DNA of 64,000 nucleotides from DASZVB01 sp035545855 (GTDB lineage: Bacteria > Myxococcota_A > Polyangia > Polyangiales > Polyangiaceae): the NCBI GenBank assembly GCA_035545855.1, contig DASZXK010000030.1, positions 15,415 to 79,414 of the forward strand, written 5' to 3'. The notes under the pieces were generated by a model, which was not told the DNA's origin, searched no databases, and saw only the letters and a list, made by a program, of their open reading frames with translations. This document shows positions 17,292 through 26,251 of this stretch, one piece after another. Made by a program: the position numbers and the translations under genes. Numbering within the stretch: the first letter of the stretch is position 1; the number at the start of each line of letters is the position of its first letter.

Positions 17292-18419
17292 ATGAAAACG
17301 CTCGAAGAGGAGCTCGCGTCCCTTCCAGAACCCCTCGGAAAGGAGCTCGCGCGCCACAGGTTCGACGCCGCGCGCCTGGTTTCGCTCGCGAAGCGGCTCG
17401 TGTCGGGCAGCCCCACGGACAACCACGTGAAGGGGACGCTCGCCCCCCCGCGGCCGGAAGACATCGTGGATCTCGAGTCGGGGAACCCCGCCATCGACGA
17501 GCGGCGCCGGCAAGTGGGCCTCCGCATGCTCGCCGAAGGCAAGGTGGCGATGGTCGTCCTCGCCGGCGGAATGGCGACGCGCATGGGCGGCGTGGTGAAA
17601 GCACTCGTCGAGGCCCTCCCGGGAAAGACGTTCCTCGACCTCCGTCTCGCCGAACGCGCCTCCCACGAGCGCGCCGCGGGGCGGCCGGTTCCGCTCTGGC
17701 TCATGACGAGCGCGGCGACGGACGAGAAGATCCGGAGCGCGCTCGGCGCGGAGCTCGACGGCTACCGGACGGCGGTGTTCCCCCAGGCCCTCTCCCTGCG
17801 CGTCACCGCGGAAGGAAGGCTCTTCCGGGATGCCTCCGGACAGCCGAGCCATCATGCGCCGGGCCACGGAGACCTCGTGGATTCGCTCCGCGCCTCGGGC
17901 CTCCTGGATCGTTTCATCCGCGAAGGCGGGACGACGGTCACCGTCGCGAACCTGGACAACCTCGGCGCGTCGCTCGACCCGCGCGTGCTCGGCCTGCACG
18001 CGGAGCACGGCCTGCCCGTCACCTGCGAGGTCGTCGACAAGCTCGAGACGGACCGCGGCGGCATCCCGGTGCAACACGAAGGCCGTACGGTGGTGCTCGA
18101 GGAATTCCGGATCCCGCCGGGATTCGATCCGAAGACGGTCCGCGTCTTCAGCACGAACACATTTCACTTCGATGCCAAGGCGCTCGCGTCGACGGACTTC
18201 CCCTGGACGTACTTCGTGGTCCAGAAGAAGGTCGACGGCGCGCCCGCCGTCCAGTTCGAGCGCCTCATCAACGAGGTGACGAGTCACCTCGGCACGCGCT
18301 ATCTCCGGGTCCCTCGTACCGGCAGCGCCTCGCGGTTCCTTCCCGTGAAGGACAACGAGGAGCTCGCGGCGCGGCGTGGGGAGATCGAGGCCGTGGCGAA
18401 GGCCCGGGGGATGCTCTGA
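17292..18419 (+). CDS. UTP-sugar-1-phosphate uridylyltransferase, UDPGP family
   Basis: 375 aa. Rossmann-like nucleotidyltransferase with the nucleotide-binding loop LAGGMATRMGG and KALVEALPGKTFLDL, then SHHAPGHGD, VANLDNLGA and FSTNTFHF blocks. This pattern is the eukaryotic-type UDPGP family (UDP-glucose or UDP-N-acetylhexosamine pyrophosphorylase), not the bacterial GalU type. Predicted reaction: UTP plus sugar-1-phosphate to UDP-sugar plus pyrophosphate, feeding polysaccharide or glycoconjugate synthesis; the sugar cannot be told from sequence alone. First gene of an operon: its TGA overlaps the ATG of the SppA gene by one base. Confidence 0.85.
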   Translation: MKTLEEELASLPEPLGKELARHRFDAARLVSLAKRLVSGSPTDNHVKGTLAPPRPEDIVDLESGNPAIDERRRQVGLRMLAEGKVAMVVLAGGMATRMGGVVKALVEALPGKTFLDLRLAERASHERAAGRPVPLWLMTSAATDEKIRSALGAELDGYRTAVFPQALSLRVTAEGRLFRDASGQPSHHAPGHGDLVDSLRASGLLDRFIREGGTTVTVANLDNLGASLDPRVLGLHAEHGLPVTCEVVDKLETDRGGIPVQHEGRTVVLEEFRIPPGFDPKTVRVFSTNTFHFDAKALASTDFPWTYFVVQKKVDGAPAVQFERLINEVTSHLGTRYLRVPRTGSASRFLPVKDNEELAARRGEIEAVAKARGML

Positions 18420-20965
18420 TGGAGCGACCGCTCCGCTCGCGCTCGTTCGCCGGAATCCTCGCGCTCGGCCTGACCACGCTCCTCGGACGCGAGGCCCGCG
18501 CACAAGAAGTCCCCGTCGGGCCGGAACGCATCCCCGCCTTCGGTCGGAGCGTCGCCGGAACCGACGACTCGACGGCGACCGTCACGAACCCGGCGAACCT
18601 CGGGTTCATGCCGGGCTCGGAGTTCCGGTGGCAGGGCGTGTACCTGGACGAGGGGCTCCGCGTGCCGTACCAGGGGCACGCGCTCACGGGCGCCATCCGG
18701 TTTCCGTTCAACCTCGTGACCGCGCTCCGGCTGGACCTCCTGTATCCGCCGCAGTCGTCGCTCGGCGGGTTCTCCGCGAACTACCACTGGCTCACGTGGG
18801 CGCTCGCGCTCCAGGCGTCCGAGTCGCTCTCGTTCGGCTTCTCGCTCCAGCACGCCTACTCGGGCGGCATCGTCGCGAACGGCATCGGGTCCTACTCGCT
18901 CGCCGTCTCCGCGCGCCCGGCGAGCTTCCTCGGCTTCTCCATCGTCGGGAGCGACCTCAGCTCGCCCCTCTCCGGGGATTCGGCGCAGGCCCTCGCGGCG
19001 CTCGGCGCGCCGAACGTCGCCCTCGGACGGAGCTTCACCGCGGCCTTCGCGCTCCGCCCCATGGGCACGCGGGCGTTCGAGCTCGGGCTCGAAGCCCGGT
19101 ACTTCTCGGAACCCGCCATCTGGGAACCCCGCGCCACCCTCGGGGTGGATCTCCCCTACGTCGGGCGTCTCCGCGGCGAGTTCGCCGTGGTCGATCCGGG
19201 CGCGAACCAGCTCGAGTGGCGCGCGACCGCCGGGCTCTCGCTCTACGTGAACTCCGCCGACGGCTCGACGGAGCTCGAAGGCGGCGCAGTGACGGGCACC
19301 GCGCTCGGCAGGAGCGGCTCGTGGAACTTCTACAACGACGTCGCGTTCACGGGGTACCGCGAGCCGGTCGGGCTCGCGCCGCCGCGCGTCGCCGTGAAGA
19401 TTCGCCTGGAGAGCACGCCGGGCACGCGCGAGCACGTCGCGCTCCTCCGGAGGCTCTGGGCGCTCTCCGAAGACCCAGACGTCGCCGCCGTGGTGTTCGA
19501 GCCGCGGACGTCCCCCACGGATTCCCTCGCCCACGCGCAGGAGCTCCGGGACGCGATTCGCCTCCTCCAGGTCCGCGGCAAGAAGACCCTCTGCCACCTC
19601 GAGGACGCGAGCGGCGCGGCGCTCTACGTCTGCGCGGCGACGGATCGCATCCTCCTGAACCCCGCCGGTGGACTCCGTTTCGCCGGCCTGAAGACGCGTC
19701 ACCTGTACTTCGCGAAGCTCCTGGAAAAGCTCGGCATCCAGGCTGATTTCGTCCGCATCGGCGCTCACAAGAGCGCCCCGGAGCGCTTCACGAGGGAAAG
19801 CGCGAGCGACGTCGCGCGGGAGGACACGGTGGACCTCCTCCAGCAGATCGAGCGGTGGTTCTCCGGGGACGTCGCGCACGACCGCAAGATGAGCGTCGAG
19901 ACGCTCCGCGAGCGCATCGCGCGCGGCCCCTTCGTCGCGAGCGAGGCGAAGGACGCGGGCCTCGTCGACGGCTTCGCGTTCGACGATCAGGTCGAGAAGG
20001 CCGCGTCCGACCTCGTCGGGGAGCGCGTCACCCTCGCCGATCCCGATCGCGCCCCGGCGGCTCCCGAGCGGTTCGGCAATCAGAGAAGCATCGCCCTCCT
20101 CTACGTGGACGGGGACATCGTGGACGGCCGCAGCAAGAACATCCCGTTCCTCGGGATGGACATCGTCGGGTCTTACACGATCGCGGAGACGCTCCAGCGC
20201 ATCCGCAAGAACCCGCTCATCGCGGCGGTCGTGCTCCGCATCGAATCCCCCGGCGGCTCCTCCATGGCCTCGGACGTCATGTGGCGCGAGATCGCGCTCA
20301 CCGCGAGGGAACGGCCGGTCATCGTCAGCATGGGGGACGTCGCGGCGAGCGGCGGCTACTACGTCGCGGCGCCCGGGACGCGCATCTTCGCGAACCCGCT
20401 CACGATCACGGGCAGCATCGGCGTCTTCTACGGCAAGGCGGACGTCAGCGGTCTGATGAAGAAGATCGGCGTCGGCGTCGAGGTGTACAAGACGGCGCCG
20501 CGCGCCGACGCGGAGTCCTTGTTCCGTCCGTTCTCGGAGGAAGAGCGCCAGGAGCTCGTCCACAAGGTCGGCCAGTTCTACGACGTGTTCCTGTCGCGCG
20601 TCGCCGACGGACGCCACATGAGCAAGGAAGCCGTGGATCGCATCGGCCAGGGTCGCGTGTGGACGGGCGAACAGGCGAAGGAGAACGGCCTCGTGGACGA
20701 GCTCGGTGGCCTCCGCCAGGCGCTCGCGTACGCCCGCCGCGTCGCGCACCTCGGAGAAGAGGCGCCCATCGTCGAGCTCCCGAAGATCCCGACGTCGCTC
20801 CTCGGGCAGCTCCTCGGCATCGAGGGCATCCACGACGAGGCGGCCATCGCGAAGGTGCTCCCGCCCGCGGTGACGGATCTCGCCCACGCCATGGCGCCGT
20901 TCCTGGTGCACCCGAGCGACAAGCCCCTCTCGCGGCTGGAGATCACGCGGGTCGTCCTCCCGTGA
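18419..20965 (+). CDS. sppA: SppA protease with N-terminal outer-membrane-barrel-like region
   Basis: 848 aa. A signal peptide (1-28) is followed by about 270 residues of alternating beta-strands containing TNPANLGFM, as found in FadL/PorV-like outer-membrane barrels, and then by a tandem S49 peptidase pair like the 67-kDa SppA. Catalytic Lys451 lies in IGAHKSAPERF of the first half and Ser644 in VAASGGYYV of the second, giving an intact Ser-Lys dyad. E. coli SppA has no barrel part and sits on the inner membrane; this layout could place the protease at the outer membrane or be a periplasmic beta domain. Coupled by a 1-nt overlap to the UDPGP gene and by GTGA to the next gene. Confidence 0.88.
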   Translation: MERPLRSRSFAGILALGLTTLLGREARAQEVPVGPERIPAFGRSVAGTDDSTATVTNPANLGFMPGSEFRWQGVYLDEGLRVPYQGHALTGAIRFPFNLVTALRLDLLYPPQSSLGGFSANYHWLTWALALQASESLSFGFSLQHAYSGGIVANGIGSYSLAVSARPASFLGFSIVGSDLSSPLSGDSAQALAALGAPNVALGRSFTAAFALRPMGTRAFELGLEARYFSEPAIWEPRATLGVDLPYVGRLRGEFAVVDPGANQLEWRATAGLSLYVNSADGSTELEGGAVTGTALGRSGSWNFYNDVAFTGYREPVGLAPPRVAVKIRLESTPGTREHVALLRRLWALSEDPDVAAVVFEPRTSPTDSLAHAQELRDAIRLLQVRGKKTLCHLEDASGAALYVCAATDRILLNPAGGLRFAGLKTRHLYFAKLLEKLGIQADFVRIGAHKSAPERFTRESASDVAREDTVDLLQQIERWFSGDVAHDRKMSVETLRERIARGPFVASEAKDAGLVDGFAFDDQVEKAASDLVGERVTLADPDRAPAAPERFGNQRSIALLYVDGDIVDGRSKNIPFLGMDIVGSYTIAETLQRIRKNPLIAAVVLRIESPGGSSMASDVMWREIALTARERPVIVSMGDVAASGGYYVAAPGTRIFANPLTITGSIGVFYGKADVSGLMKKIGVGVEVYKTAPRADAESLFRPFSEEERQELVHKVGQFYDVFLSRVADGRHMSKEAVDRIGQGRVWTGEQAKENGLVDELGGLRQALAYARRVAHLGEEAPIVELPKIPTSLLGQLLGIEGIHDEAAIAKVLPPAVTDLAHAMAPFLVHPSDKPLSRLEITRVVLP

Positions 20966-21666
20966 GCGCGCCGCTGCTCCGGTTCCACGGCGCCCGCATC
21001 GAGGCCCCCGGAGCGGCGCCGCTCTCGCTCGACTTCGAGATCGACGGACAGGTGGTCTTGCTGTCGGGCTCCTTCGGCCCCCTGCTCTCGCTCGCGACCG
21101 GAGAGGCACGCCTCGCCGCAGGCTCCGCGGAGATACTCGGGACCTCGTTCCGCGACGCCGTGCGGAGCGGCAAGCTCGGCGTCGTGCCGGACCTCGAGGA
21201 ACCGACGCTCCTTTCCGTCCGGGACGTGCTCCGCGCGAGCGCCCTGCTCCGGGGCGCCGGACGCGGGCGAGCGAAGGCCGACGCGGACGCCGTGCTCGCG
21301 GAGTTCGGCTGGACGGCGATCCAGAAGAAGCGTTTCCAGGACCTCGGACGGGGCGGTCGGCGCGCCGTCGCGATCGGCTGCGCCGCCCTCGGCGGCGTCG
21401 AGGTCGTGCTCGTACCCCGCCCCTTCGCGAACCTCGACGATCAGGAAGCGTCCGTCGTCGAGCGCGCGCTCGAGGTCGTCACCCGGAAGCGTCGCCTCCT
21501 CGTCTCCCTGCTCCGCTCCGCGGATACGGACGGCGAGGCGCGCCTCGTCGCGACCGCGAACGCCATCGTCACGCTCCGGGACGGCGTCGCCACCGTGCGG
21601 CGCTCGTTTCCCCCGCCGCCGCCTCCGAGCGCGCGCCCCTCGAATCCGTCCGTTCCGGAGTGGTGA
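20962..21666 (+). CDS. Degenerate ABC-type ATPase
   Basis: 234 aa from GTG 20962 (4-nt overlap with the SppA stop). The fold order of an ABC ATPase is visible, but the Walker A position reads SGSFGPLLS instead of GxxGxGKS/T, the signature is DLGRGGRRAVAIGCA instead of LSGGQ, and Walker B is VVLVPRPFANLD with no Asp-Glu pair; the D-loop LD remains. It should not hydrolyse ATP in the usual way. No permease gene is adjacent. A role as a pseudo-ATPase regulator of the protease or pyrophosphorylase is speculation. A poly-Pro stretch (PPPPPP) ends the protein. Confidence 0.75.
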   Translation: MSAPLLRFHGARIEAPGAAPLSLDFEIDGQVVLLSGSFGPLLSLATGEARLAAGSAEILGTSFRDAVRSGKLGVVPDLEEPTLLSVRDVLRASALLRGAGRGRAKADADAVLAEFGWTAIQKKRFQDLGRGGRRAVAIGCAALGGVEVVLVPRPFANLDDQEASVVERALEVVTRKRRLLVSLLRSADTDGEARLVATANAIVTLRDGVATVRRSFPPPPPPSARPSNPSVPEW

Positions 21667-21669
21667 GCC

Positions 21670-23607
21670 TCAGAACCGGATCGTCGCGTCGAGGCGCACT
21701 CCTTCGAACGGCGGATACACGCGACAGACGCCCGAGACGCACCGGAGCCCGCCCCTCCTCTGCCCGGCGAAGAGCGACACGCTGGACGACGACGTGACGT
21801 TGTACGAAACGAATCCGTTGAAGTACGTCGGCGAAAACTGGGGGTTTCCGATGTATTCGAAGCCGGTGCCGACGACGAGCTTCGCGCGGAAATCGACGGC
21901 GAAGGTCTCCTGGATCTCCGTCCATGGCGCGGCGACGCCGGATTGCGTCTGGTGGCGTCTCCGGCCGTAGCCCTGGAGCTTCGCCGTGAAATCCGCGCCG
22001 AGCGGGTGGACGACGTCGTGCCTCACGTAGGCTTCGCGGTAGTAAACGTGCGTCTCGCCGCCGTTCGGGTCGACGAGGAGACGGTCCGCGTCGTCGAGGC
22101 GCACTCCGGCGGTGACCGTCGCTCGGCTCCGGCCGTCGTTCGAGCCGAGCTCGGCGCCGGTCGCGAGGTCCCACACGCGGTTCTCGGCTGCGCCCGAGAC
22201 GTCGCAGCGCTCGTTCGCGACGGATTCGGCCCAGGAGGCGTAGCGCCCGGCCCAGACGAACACGCTCGCGCGCTTCGCGACGGCGAGATCGCCCTTGAGC
22301 CGGCCGCCCGTGACGCACGTGTTGAACCCTTCGAACTCCGTGTCGACCCAGAGCGCTTCCGTCGTGGGCGGCGCGCTGTACTGCACGGCGGAGAACTCCG
22401 GCGCGTGCGCGAGGTCCACGTTCGCGAGGAGCGGAAAGAACCGGCGGTAGTGCTTCCCTTCCGCGGTGAACGTGACAGGAGAGAAGAACACGGACGCGCT
22501 CCCGTAGAGCGCGTGACCGGCGGGCGGGAGCGACGAAGACGTCCGTTCGAGCTCCGCCGGGTACGAGAGCCCCTGGAGGGCTGCCTCCGCGTAGAGCGCG
22601 CCGTGCCCGCCGAGATCGGGGAGCGAGAGGGAGACGCTCCCGGTGCGCACGGAATCGGCGCTCCGCACGACTCCGGGCGAAAGCGGCGTGGGAACGCCGT
22701 TGGCGTCCGTCGGCAAGCTCCGGCCGAGGAGGGATCCGTGCACCCCGACCGTGACGAGCTTCGTGCCACCTTCGAGCTCCACGCCGACCACGCGATCGGG
22801 AGCGAACGTCGGTGACGCCGATGCATCGAACGGGCTCGCCTGGGCTCGCGGCATCCCCGCCTCCGTCACGCTCGCGAGCCCGGAGGTGACCGCGGGGGTC
22901 ACGCCGAGATACCGCCCGCTCGACTCGTCGAAGCGGAGCGGGTTCAGGACGCCACCGAGCGCGGTCAGTCGAAAGCGGACCGAGTCGGCGCGGAGCCGCG
23001 CAGTGGCGCGAGCGCCGCGGATCGTCGTGTCGCTCGCGAGCTCGTCCTGCTTCCGGACGCTGAGCACGAGGCCACGACCGAACTGCGCGTAGAAGTCGCC
23101 CACGGTCGCGTCGAGGTCCGGCGAGGCGTAGCTCACCCAGTACTTCGCCGGGTAGATCCAGCTCGTGTAGCGGGTCGAGAGCTCGCGGGACGCCTCGGTC
23201 GTCTTCTGGACGAAGTACGCCGCGTCCTTCCGCGAGTACGTCGCGGGAAGCGCACCGCCGTGACGCTCGCGGAGCAGATCCAGCCCGACCTCGACGGGCT
23301 CCTTCGACGCGAAGAACCACGCGGAATCGAGCCGGAGCCCGACCTGGAACCGTCCGTACGACGCCTGCGCGTTCAGCCGGTTGTAGTAGACGCCCCAGTC
23401 GTCGTCGATGAGCCGAACGACGCTCGACGGCACCGTGTTCCGGTTGTCGACGTTGTAGAGCACGCTCGCGGCCTCCGTCACGTCCAGGTGGATCGGACGG
23501 CCGTTCACGTCTCCGGTGTCGAGCGCGCGCGCGGACGCGGCGACGAGCACCAGCGCCACCACGAGGGGGGCCGATGGCCGGGCCGTGCGGCGTGCCGCGG
23601 AGCTCAC
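21670..23607 (-). CDS. Outer-membrane beta-barrel protein
   Basis: 645 aa. A signal peptide ends near residue 30 (ASARALD), then alternating aromatic/polar strands run the full length and the protein ends in IRF, the terminal Phe recognised by the Bam machinery. Blocks such as YYNRLNAQASYGRFQVGL, VSYASPDLDATVGDFY and GRGLVLSVRK match DUF6029-like barrels, whose role is unknown. The gene lies 19 nt after the thioredoxin-like lipoprotein gene and is probably co-transcribed with it. Its stop is 3 bp from the convergent ABC-like gene. Confidence 0.8.
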   Translation of the reverse strand: MSSAARRTARPSAPLVVALVLVAASARALDTGDVNGRPIHLDVTEAASVLYNVDNRNTVPSSVVRLIDDDWGVYYNRLNAQASYGRFQVGLRLDSAWFFASKEPVEVGLDLLRERHGGALPATYSRKDAAYFVQKTTEASRELSTRYTSWIYPAKYWVSYASPDLDATVGDFYAQFGRGLVLSVRKQDELASDTTIRGARATARLRADSVRFRLTALGGVLNPLRFDESSGRYLGVTPAVTSGLASVTEAGMPRAQASPFDASASPTFAPDRVVGVELEGGTKLVTVGVHGSLLGRSLPTDANGVPTPLSPGVVRSADSVRTGSVSLSLPDLGGHGALYAEAALQGLSYPAELERTSSSLPPAGHALYGSASVFFSPVTFTAEGKHYRRFFPLLANVDLAHAPEFSAVQYSAPPTTEALWVDTEFEGFNTCVTGGRLKGDLAVAKRASVFVWAGRYASWAESVANERCDVSGAAENRVWDLATGAELGSNDGRSRATVTAGVRLDDADRLLVDPNGGETHVYYREAYVRHDVVHPLGADFTAKLQGYGRRRHQTQSGVAAPWTEIQETFAVDFRAKLVVGTGFEYIGNPQFSPTYFNGFVSYNVTSSSSVSLFAGQRRGGLRCVSGVCRVYPPFEGVRLDATIRF

Positions 23608-23626
23608 GAAGTGGACGGCCCCGGGT

Positions 23627-24331
23627 TCACGGCGGCGGAGCGCCGAGGAATTGGTCGACCGCGCCGTAGAGGACGGACGGTTCGTCGCCGTTCAACGCGA
23701 GGACGATCTTCATCGTCCTCGTGTCGAGGAGGAGGTTGAAGGGAGCGACGTTCGCCGACGTGAAGAGCCCGAGTTGATGGTCCGGATCCGCCACGAACGG
23801 GAAGTCCACGGAGTACGCGGTCGCCCAGGTCGCGGCATTTTCGGGCGTCGCCGGGTTCGAGTCGCCGTCCTGGAAGAGGGTGCCGAGCACCCGGAAGCCG
23901 CGGGCCTTCCGCGCGGCGAGCTGTTCGGAGAGCGACGGATGACTCTGCCCGTCCCCTCCGTACTCGGCGCGGCACGCCGCGCACCAGATCGCGCAGGACT
24001 CGACGAGGAGGAGCCGAGCGCTCGCGTCGGCGTGGAAGTCGGAGAGGCAGACGCGCCCGAACCGGGACGTGTCGTAAGACGCCCCCTTCGGGTCCCTCCA
24101 GCCGTCGAAGCAGAGGTCCGCGGTCACCTCGCCGACGCGGACGCCGTACGGACCGGGCGGGTACTGCACCCCGGCTCCCGCCTCCGGCCGCTCGCCCCCG
24201 CTCCCGACGGCTCGGAGCAGGTCTTCGGGCACGCCGGCGCTGTTCGCCCCGCAGCCGGCGACGAGCGACGACGACAGCGAAAGGACCAGCGGGAGGAGAG
24301 CCCCGAAGCCGCGCTCCGCCGTCGCCGTCAT
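23627..24331 (-). CDS. Thioredoxin-fold lipoprotein (TlpA/AhpC-like)
   Basis: 234 aa. Lipoprotein signal with Cys27 in LVAGCGAN; then a thioredoxin-like domain with VESCAIWCAACR, i.e. a WCAAC redox pair (Cys117/Cys120), the conserved VAPFN cis-Pro region and VLALNGDEP. Family members reduce or oxidise periplasmic thiols, for example in cytochrome c or barrel maturation; the partner may be the barrel encoded downstream. ATG 24331 chosen over a longer frame because it begins the signal peptide and TATCTT lies 6 nt upstream. Confidence 0.85.
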   Translation of the reverse strand: MTATAERGFGALLPLVLSLSSSLVAGCGANSAGVPEDLLRAVGSGGERPEAGAGVQYPPGPYGVRVGEVTADLCFDGWRDPKGASYDTSRFGRVCLSDFHADASARLLLVESCAIWCAACRAEYGGDGQSHPSLSEQLAARKARGFRVLGTLFQDGDSNPATPENAATWATAYSVDFPFVADPDHQLGLFTSANVAPFNLLLDTRTMKIVLALNGDEPSVLYGAVDQFLGAPPP

Positions 24332-24337
24332 GCTCGA

Positions 24338-24343
24338 AAGATA
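24338..24343 (-). promoter_or_regulatory. -10-like TATCTT, leaderless start
   Basis: TATCTT on the minus strand ends 6 nt before ATG 24331; there is no room for a Shine-Dalgarno sequence. Confidence 0.55.
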
Positions 24344-24435
24344 CGTGAACGCCGGGCGATCGGCGAGGCCCGGCGAGCCGCCGCGACGGGTGGCCACTTG
24401 ACTTGGAATCCGCCAGGAAGGATGCCTTGAGCCCC

Positions 24436-25521
24436 ATGAACCCCGGGAGAGCCGCTCTCACGAAGGCGACGCGCATCGTCGTGAAGGTCGGCTCACGTTC
24501 GCTCGCGGGCGACCGTGACCTCGTCTCCGAGCTGTGCCAGCAGATCGTGGACCTCTCCGGTCCGAAGCGGGCGTTCATCGTCGTGACGAGCGGCGCCATC
24601 GCCCTCGGCGGCGCCCGCCTCGGTTACCGGAAGCGTCCGAAGGAGATGCCGAAGCTCCAGGCGGCCGCCGCCGCGGGTCAGAGCGTCCTCATGCAGCGCT
24701 ATTCGGAGGCGCTCGGCAAGTGGGGACGAGTCGCCGCGCAGGTGCTCCTGACGCACGCCGACCTCGCCGACCGCGAGCGCGTGAACAACGCGCGGCAGGC
24801 CCTCGCCGCGCTCCTCGAAGCGAACGCGGTGCCGATCATCAACGAGAACGACACCGTCTCGACGGAGGAGATCCGCTTCGGGGACAACGACCAGCTCGCG
24901 TCCATGGTCACGCCGCTCGTGGGCGGAGACCTCCTGCTCCTCCTCACGGACGTCGACGGCGTGCTCGACGAGCACGGGGAGCGTCTCTCCGTCATGCGGG
25001 ACGACGCGACGCTCGCCGTCTTGAAGAGCAGCGGCCCCGGCACCGGCGGCATGTCCAGCAAGATCGACGCCGCGAGGAAGGCGAGCCGCGCGGGAGCCAG
25101 CGTCGTCGTCGGTCCCGCGCTCCGCCAGAACGTCCTCGCGGACGTGCTCGCCGGAAAAGACGTCGGGACGCTCTTCCCCCCGCACGCGGATTCGCTCCGC
25201 GCCCGGCAGCACTGGATCATGTACACGCTCCGTCCTCGCGGGGACGTGCTGGTGGACGACGGCGCCGCGCGCGCCGTCCGGAGCGGCAAGAGCAGCTTGC
25301 TCCCCGTCGGCGTCATCGGCGTCCGGGGCGAATTCCTGGCTGGAGACGCCGTGCGCCTGGTCACCGTCGACGGCGCGGAAATCGGCCGTGGCCTCGCGCG
25401 AGCGTCCGCGCTCGACGTGGCGAGGACGGCGCGGAAGAAGGGCCCGGAGCTCGAAGCGCTCGTCACGGGCGACGGAGACTTCGTCGTCGTCCACAAGGAC
25501 GACCTCGTCGTCACGGTCTGA
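24436..25521 (+). CDS. proB: Glutamate 5-kinase
   Basis: 361 aa. Amino-acid-kinase fold with VVKVGSRSLAG at the N-terminus, VTSGAIALG, NENDTVSTEE and FGDNDQLAS, LLTDVDGVLD and GTGGMSSKIDAA, all diagnostic of ProB; a C-terminal PUA domain starts near residue 270. It catalyses ATP-dependent phosphorylation of glutamate, the first step of proline synthesis, in the cytoplasm. ATG 24436 is preferred over a TTG at 24403 because the family begins just before the kinase core; GGAAGG lies 14 nt upstream. proA is not next to it. Confidence 0.95.
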   Translation: MNPGRAALTKATRIVVKVGSRSLAGDRDLVSELCQQIVDLSGPKRAFIVVTSGAIALGGARLGYRKRPKEMPKLQAAAAAGQSVLMQRYSEALGKWGRVAAQVLLTHADLADRERVNNARQALAALLEANAVPIINENDTVSTEEIRFGDNDQLASMVTPLVGGDLLLLLTDVDGVLDEHGERLSVMRDDATLAVLKSSGPGTGGMSSKIDAARKASRAGASVVVGPALRQNVLADVLAGKDVGTLFPPHADSLRARQHWIMYTLRPRGDVLVDDGAARAVRSGKSSLLPVGVIGVRGEFLAGDAVRLVTVDGAEIGRGLARASALDVARTARKKGPELEALVTGDGDFVVVHKDDLVVTV

Positions 25522-25565
25522 ATGGAGCGCCGCCCGTCGGCTGGTCCGGACGACGCTCGCCCTGC

Positions 25566-25571
25566 TACCCT
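25566..25571 (+). promoter_or_regulatory. -10-like TACCCT, short leader
   Basis: TACCCT ends 12 nt before ATG 25584, 44 nt after the proB stop. It suggests separate transcription of the next gene with a leader of only a few nucleotides. Confidence 0.4.
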
Positions 25572-25583
25572 ACGGGGTCTCCG

Positions 25584-26225
25584 ATGGGACGATTCCTGAA
25601 CGGGCTCTTCTGGATCGGCCTCCTGCTCGCGGTGATCGTCGGCGCGGCGCGCCTCGTCGCGATCCGGTGGTGGCAGGTCCCGATGGACGACCCGATCCTC
25701 GAAGCGTCGATTGCGCCGACGCTCCGCGGCGGAGACTGGGTCCTGCTCTGGCGAGTCTCCCCGCCGAAGTTCGGCGCGCTCACGGTCTGCCCCGATCCGA
25801 CCGACGAGTCCCGCGTCGTGATCGGTCGCATCCTCGGCGAGGAAGGAGACACCGTGACGGTCGAGGGCACGCGCCTCACGATCGACGAACACGAGGCGCT
25901 CACGGAGACGGCGTGCCCGCCGTTCAAGATCGCCGACCCGACCACCGGCTCCGAGATCGAGCAGACGTGCGACATGGAAGCCGCCGGAGGGACGCTCCAC
26001 ATGCGCGGGAACATGCCGGCGCAGAGGCAGGCCCTGGCGCTAAGGACGTCGCGAAAGGTCGGCGAAAAGAAGGTGTTCCTCCTGAGCGACAACCGCGCTT
26101 ACCCGTACGACTCCCGGAACTTCGGATCAGTGGATCGGTCGAGCTGCAAGGAGACGATCTTCTTCCGCCTCGTGAGCAAGGCGGGCTTCGGCGACGAGGC
26201 CGCCCGGCTGACCTACATCCGTTGA
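25584..26225 (+). CDS. Signal peptidase I-like protein lacking catalytic Lys
   Basis: 213 aa. One N-terminal membrane helix (6-28), then box B with EASIAPTLRGGD (Ser42), a core region, and box E with LLSDNRAYPYDSRNFGSV, as in S26 signal peptidases. In box D the family KRVxGxPGD is GRILGEEGD here, so Gly81 replaces the catalytic Lys. Two extra Cys pairs are present (CPPF...QTC). It is therefore either inactive, uses another base, or has a non-proteolytic role. It is a genuine gene by family blocks and position, but its enzymatic status is uncertain. Confidence 0.8.
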   Translation: MGRFLNGLFWIGLLLAVIVGAARLVAIRWWQVPMDDPILEASIAPTLRGGDWVLLWRVSPPKFGALTVCPDPTDESRVVIGRILGEEGDTVTVEGTRLTIDEHEALTETACPPFKIADPTTGSEIEQTCDMEAAGGTLHMRGNMPAQRQALALRTSRKVGEKKVFLLSDNRAYPYDSRNFGSVDRSSCKETIFFRLVSKAGFGDEAARLTYIR

Positions 26226-26237
26226 CGCGGTCGGGTA

Positions 26238-26243
26238 TATAAA
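26238..26243 (+). promoter_or_regulatory. -10-like TATAAA, leaderless start
   Basis: TATATAAA at 26236-26243 ends 8 nt before GTG 26252 in otherwise GC-rich DNA. It supports the early GTG as the start of the FHA gene. Confidence 0.55.
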
Positions 26244-26251
26244 CGGGCGAC

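Noticed and set aside
26222..26241. TTGACG and TATATA before the FHA gene as a standard -35/-10 promoter
   Set aside because: Only 8 nt separate them, far from the 16-18 nt needed; only the -10-like part is kept.
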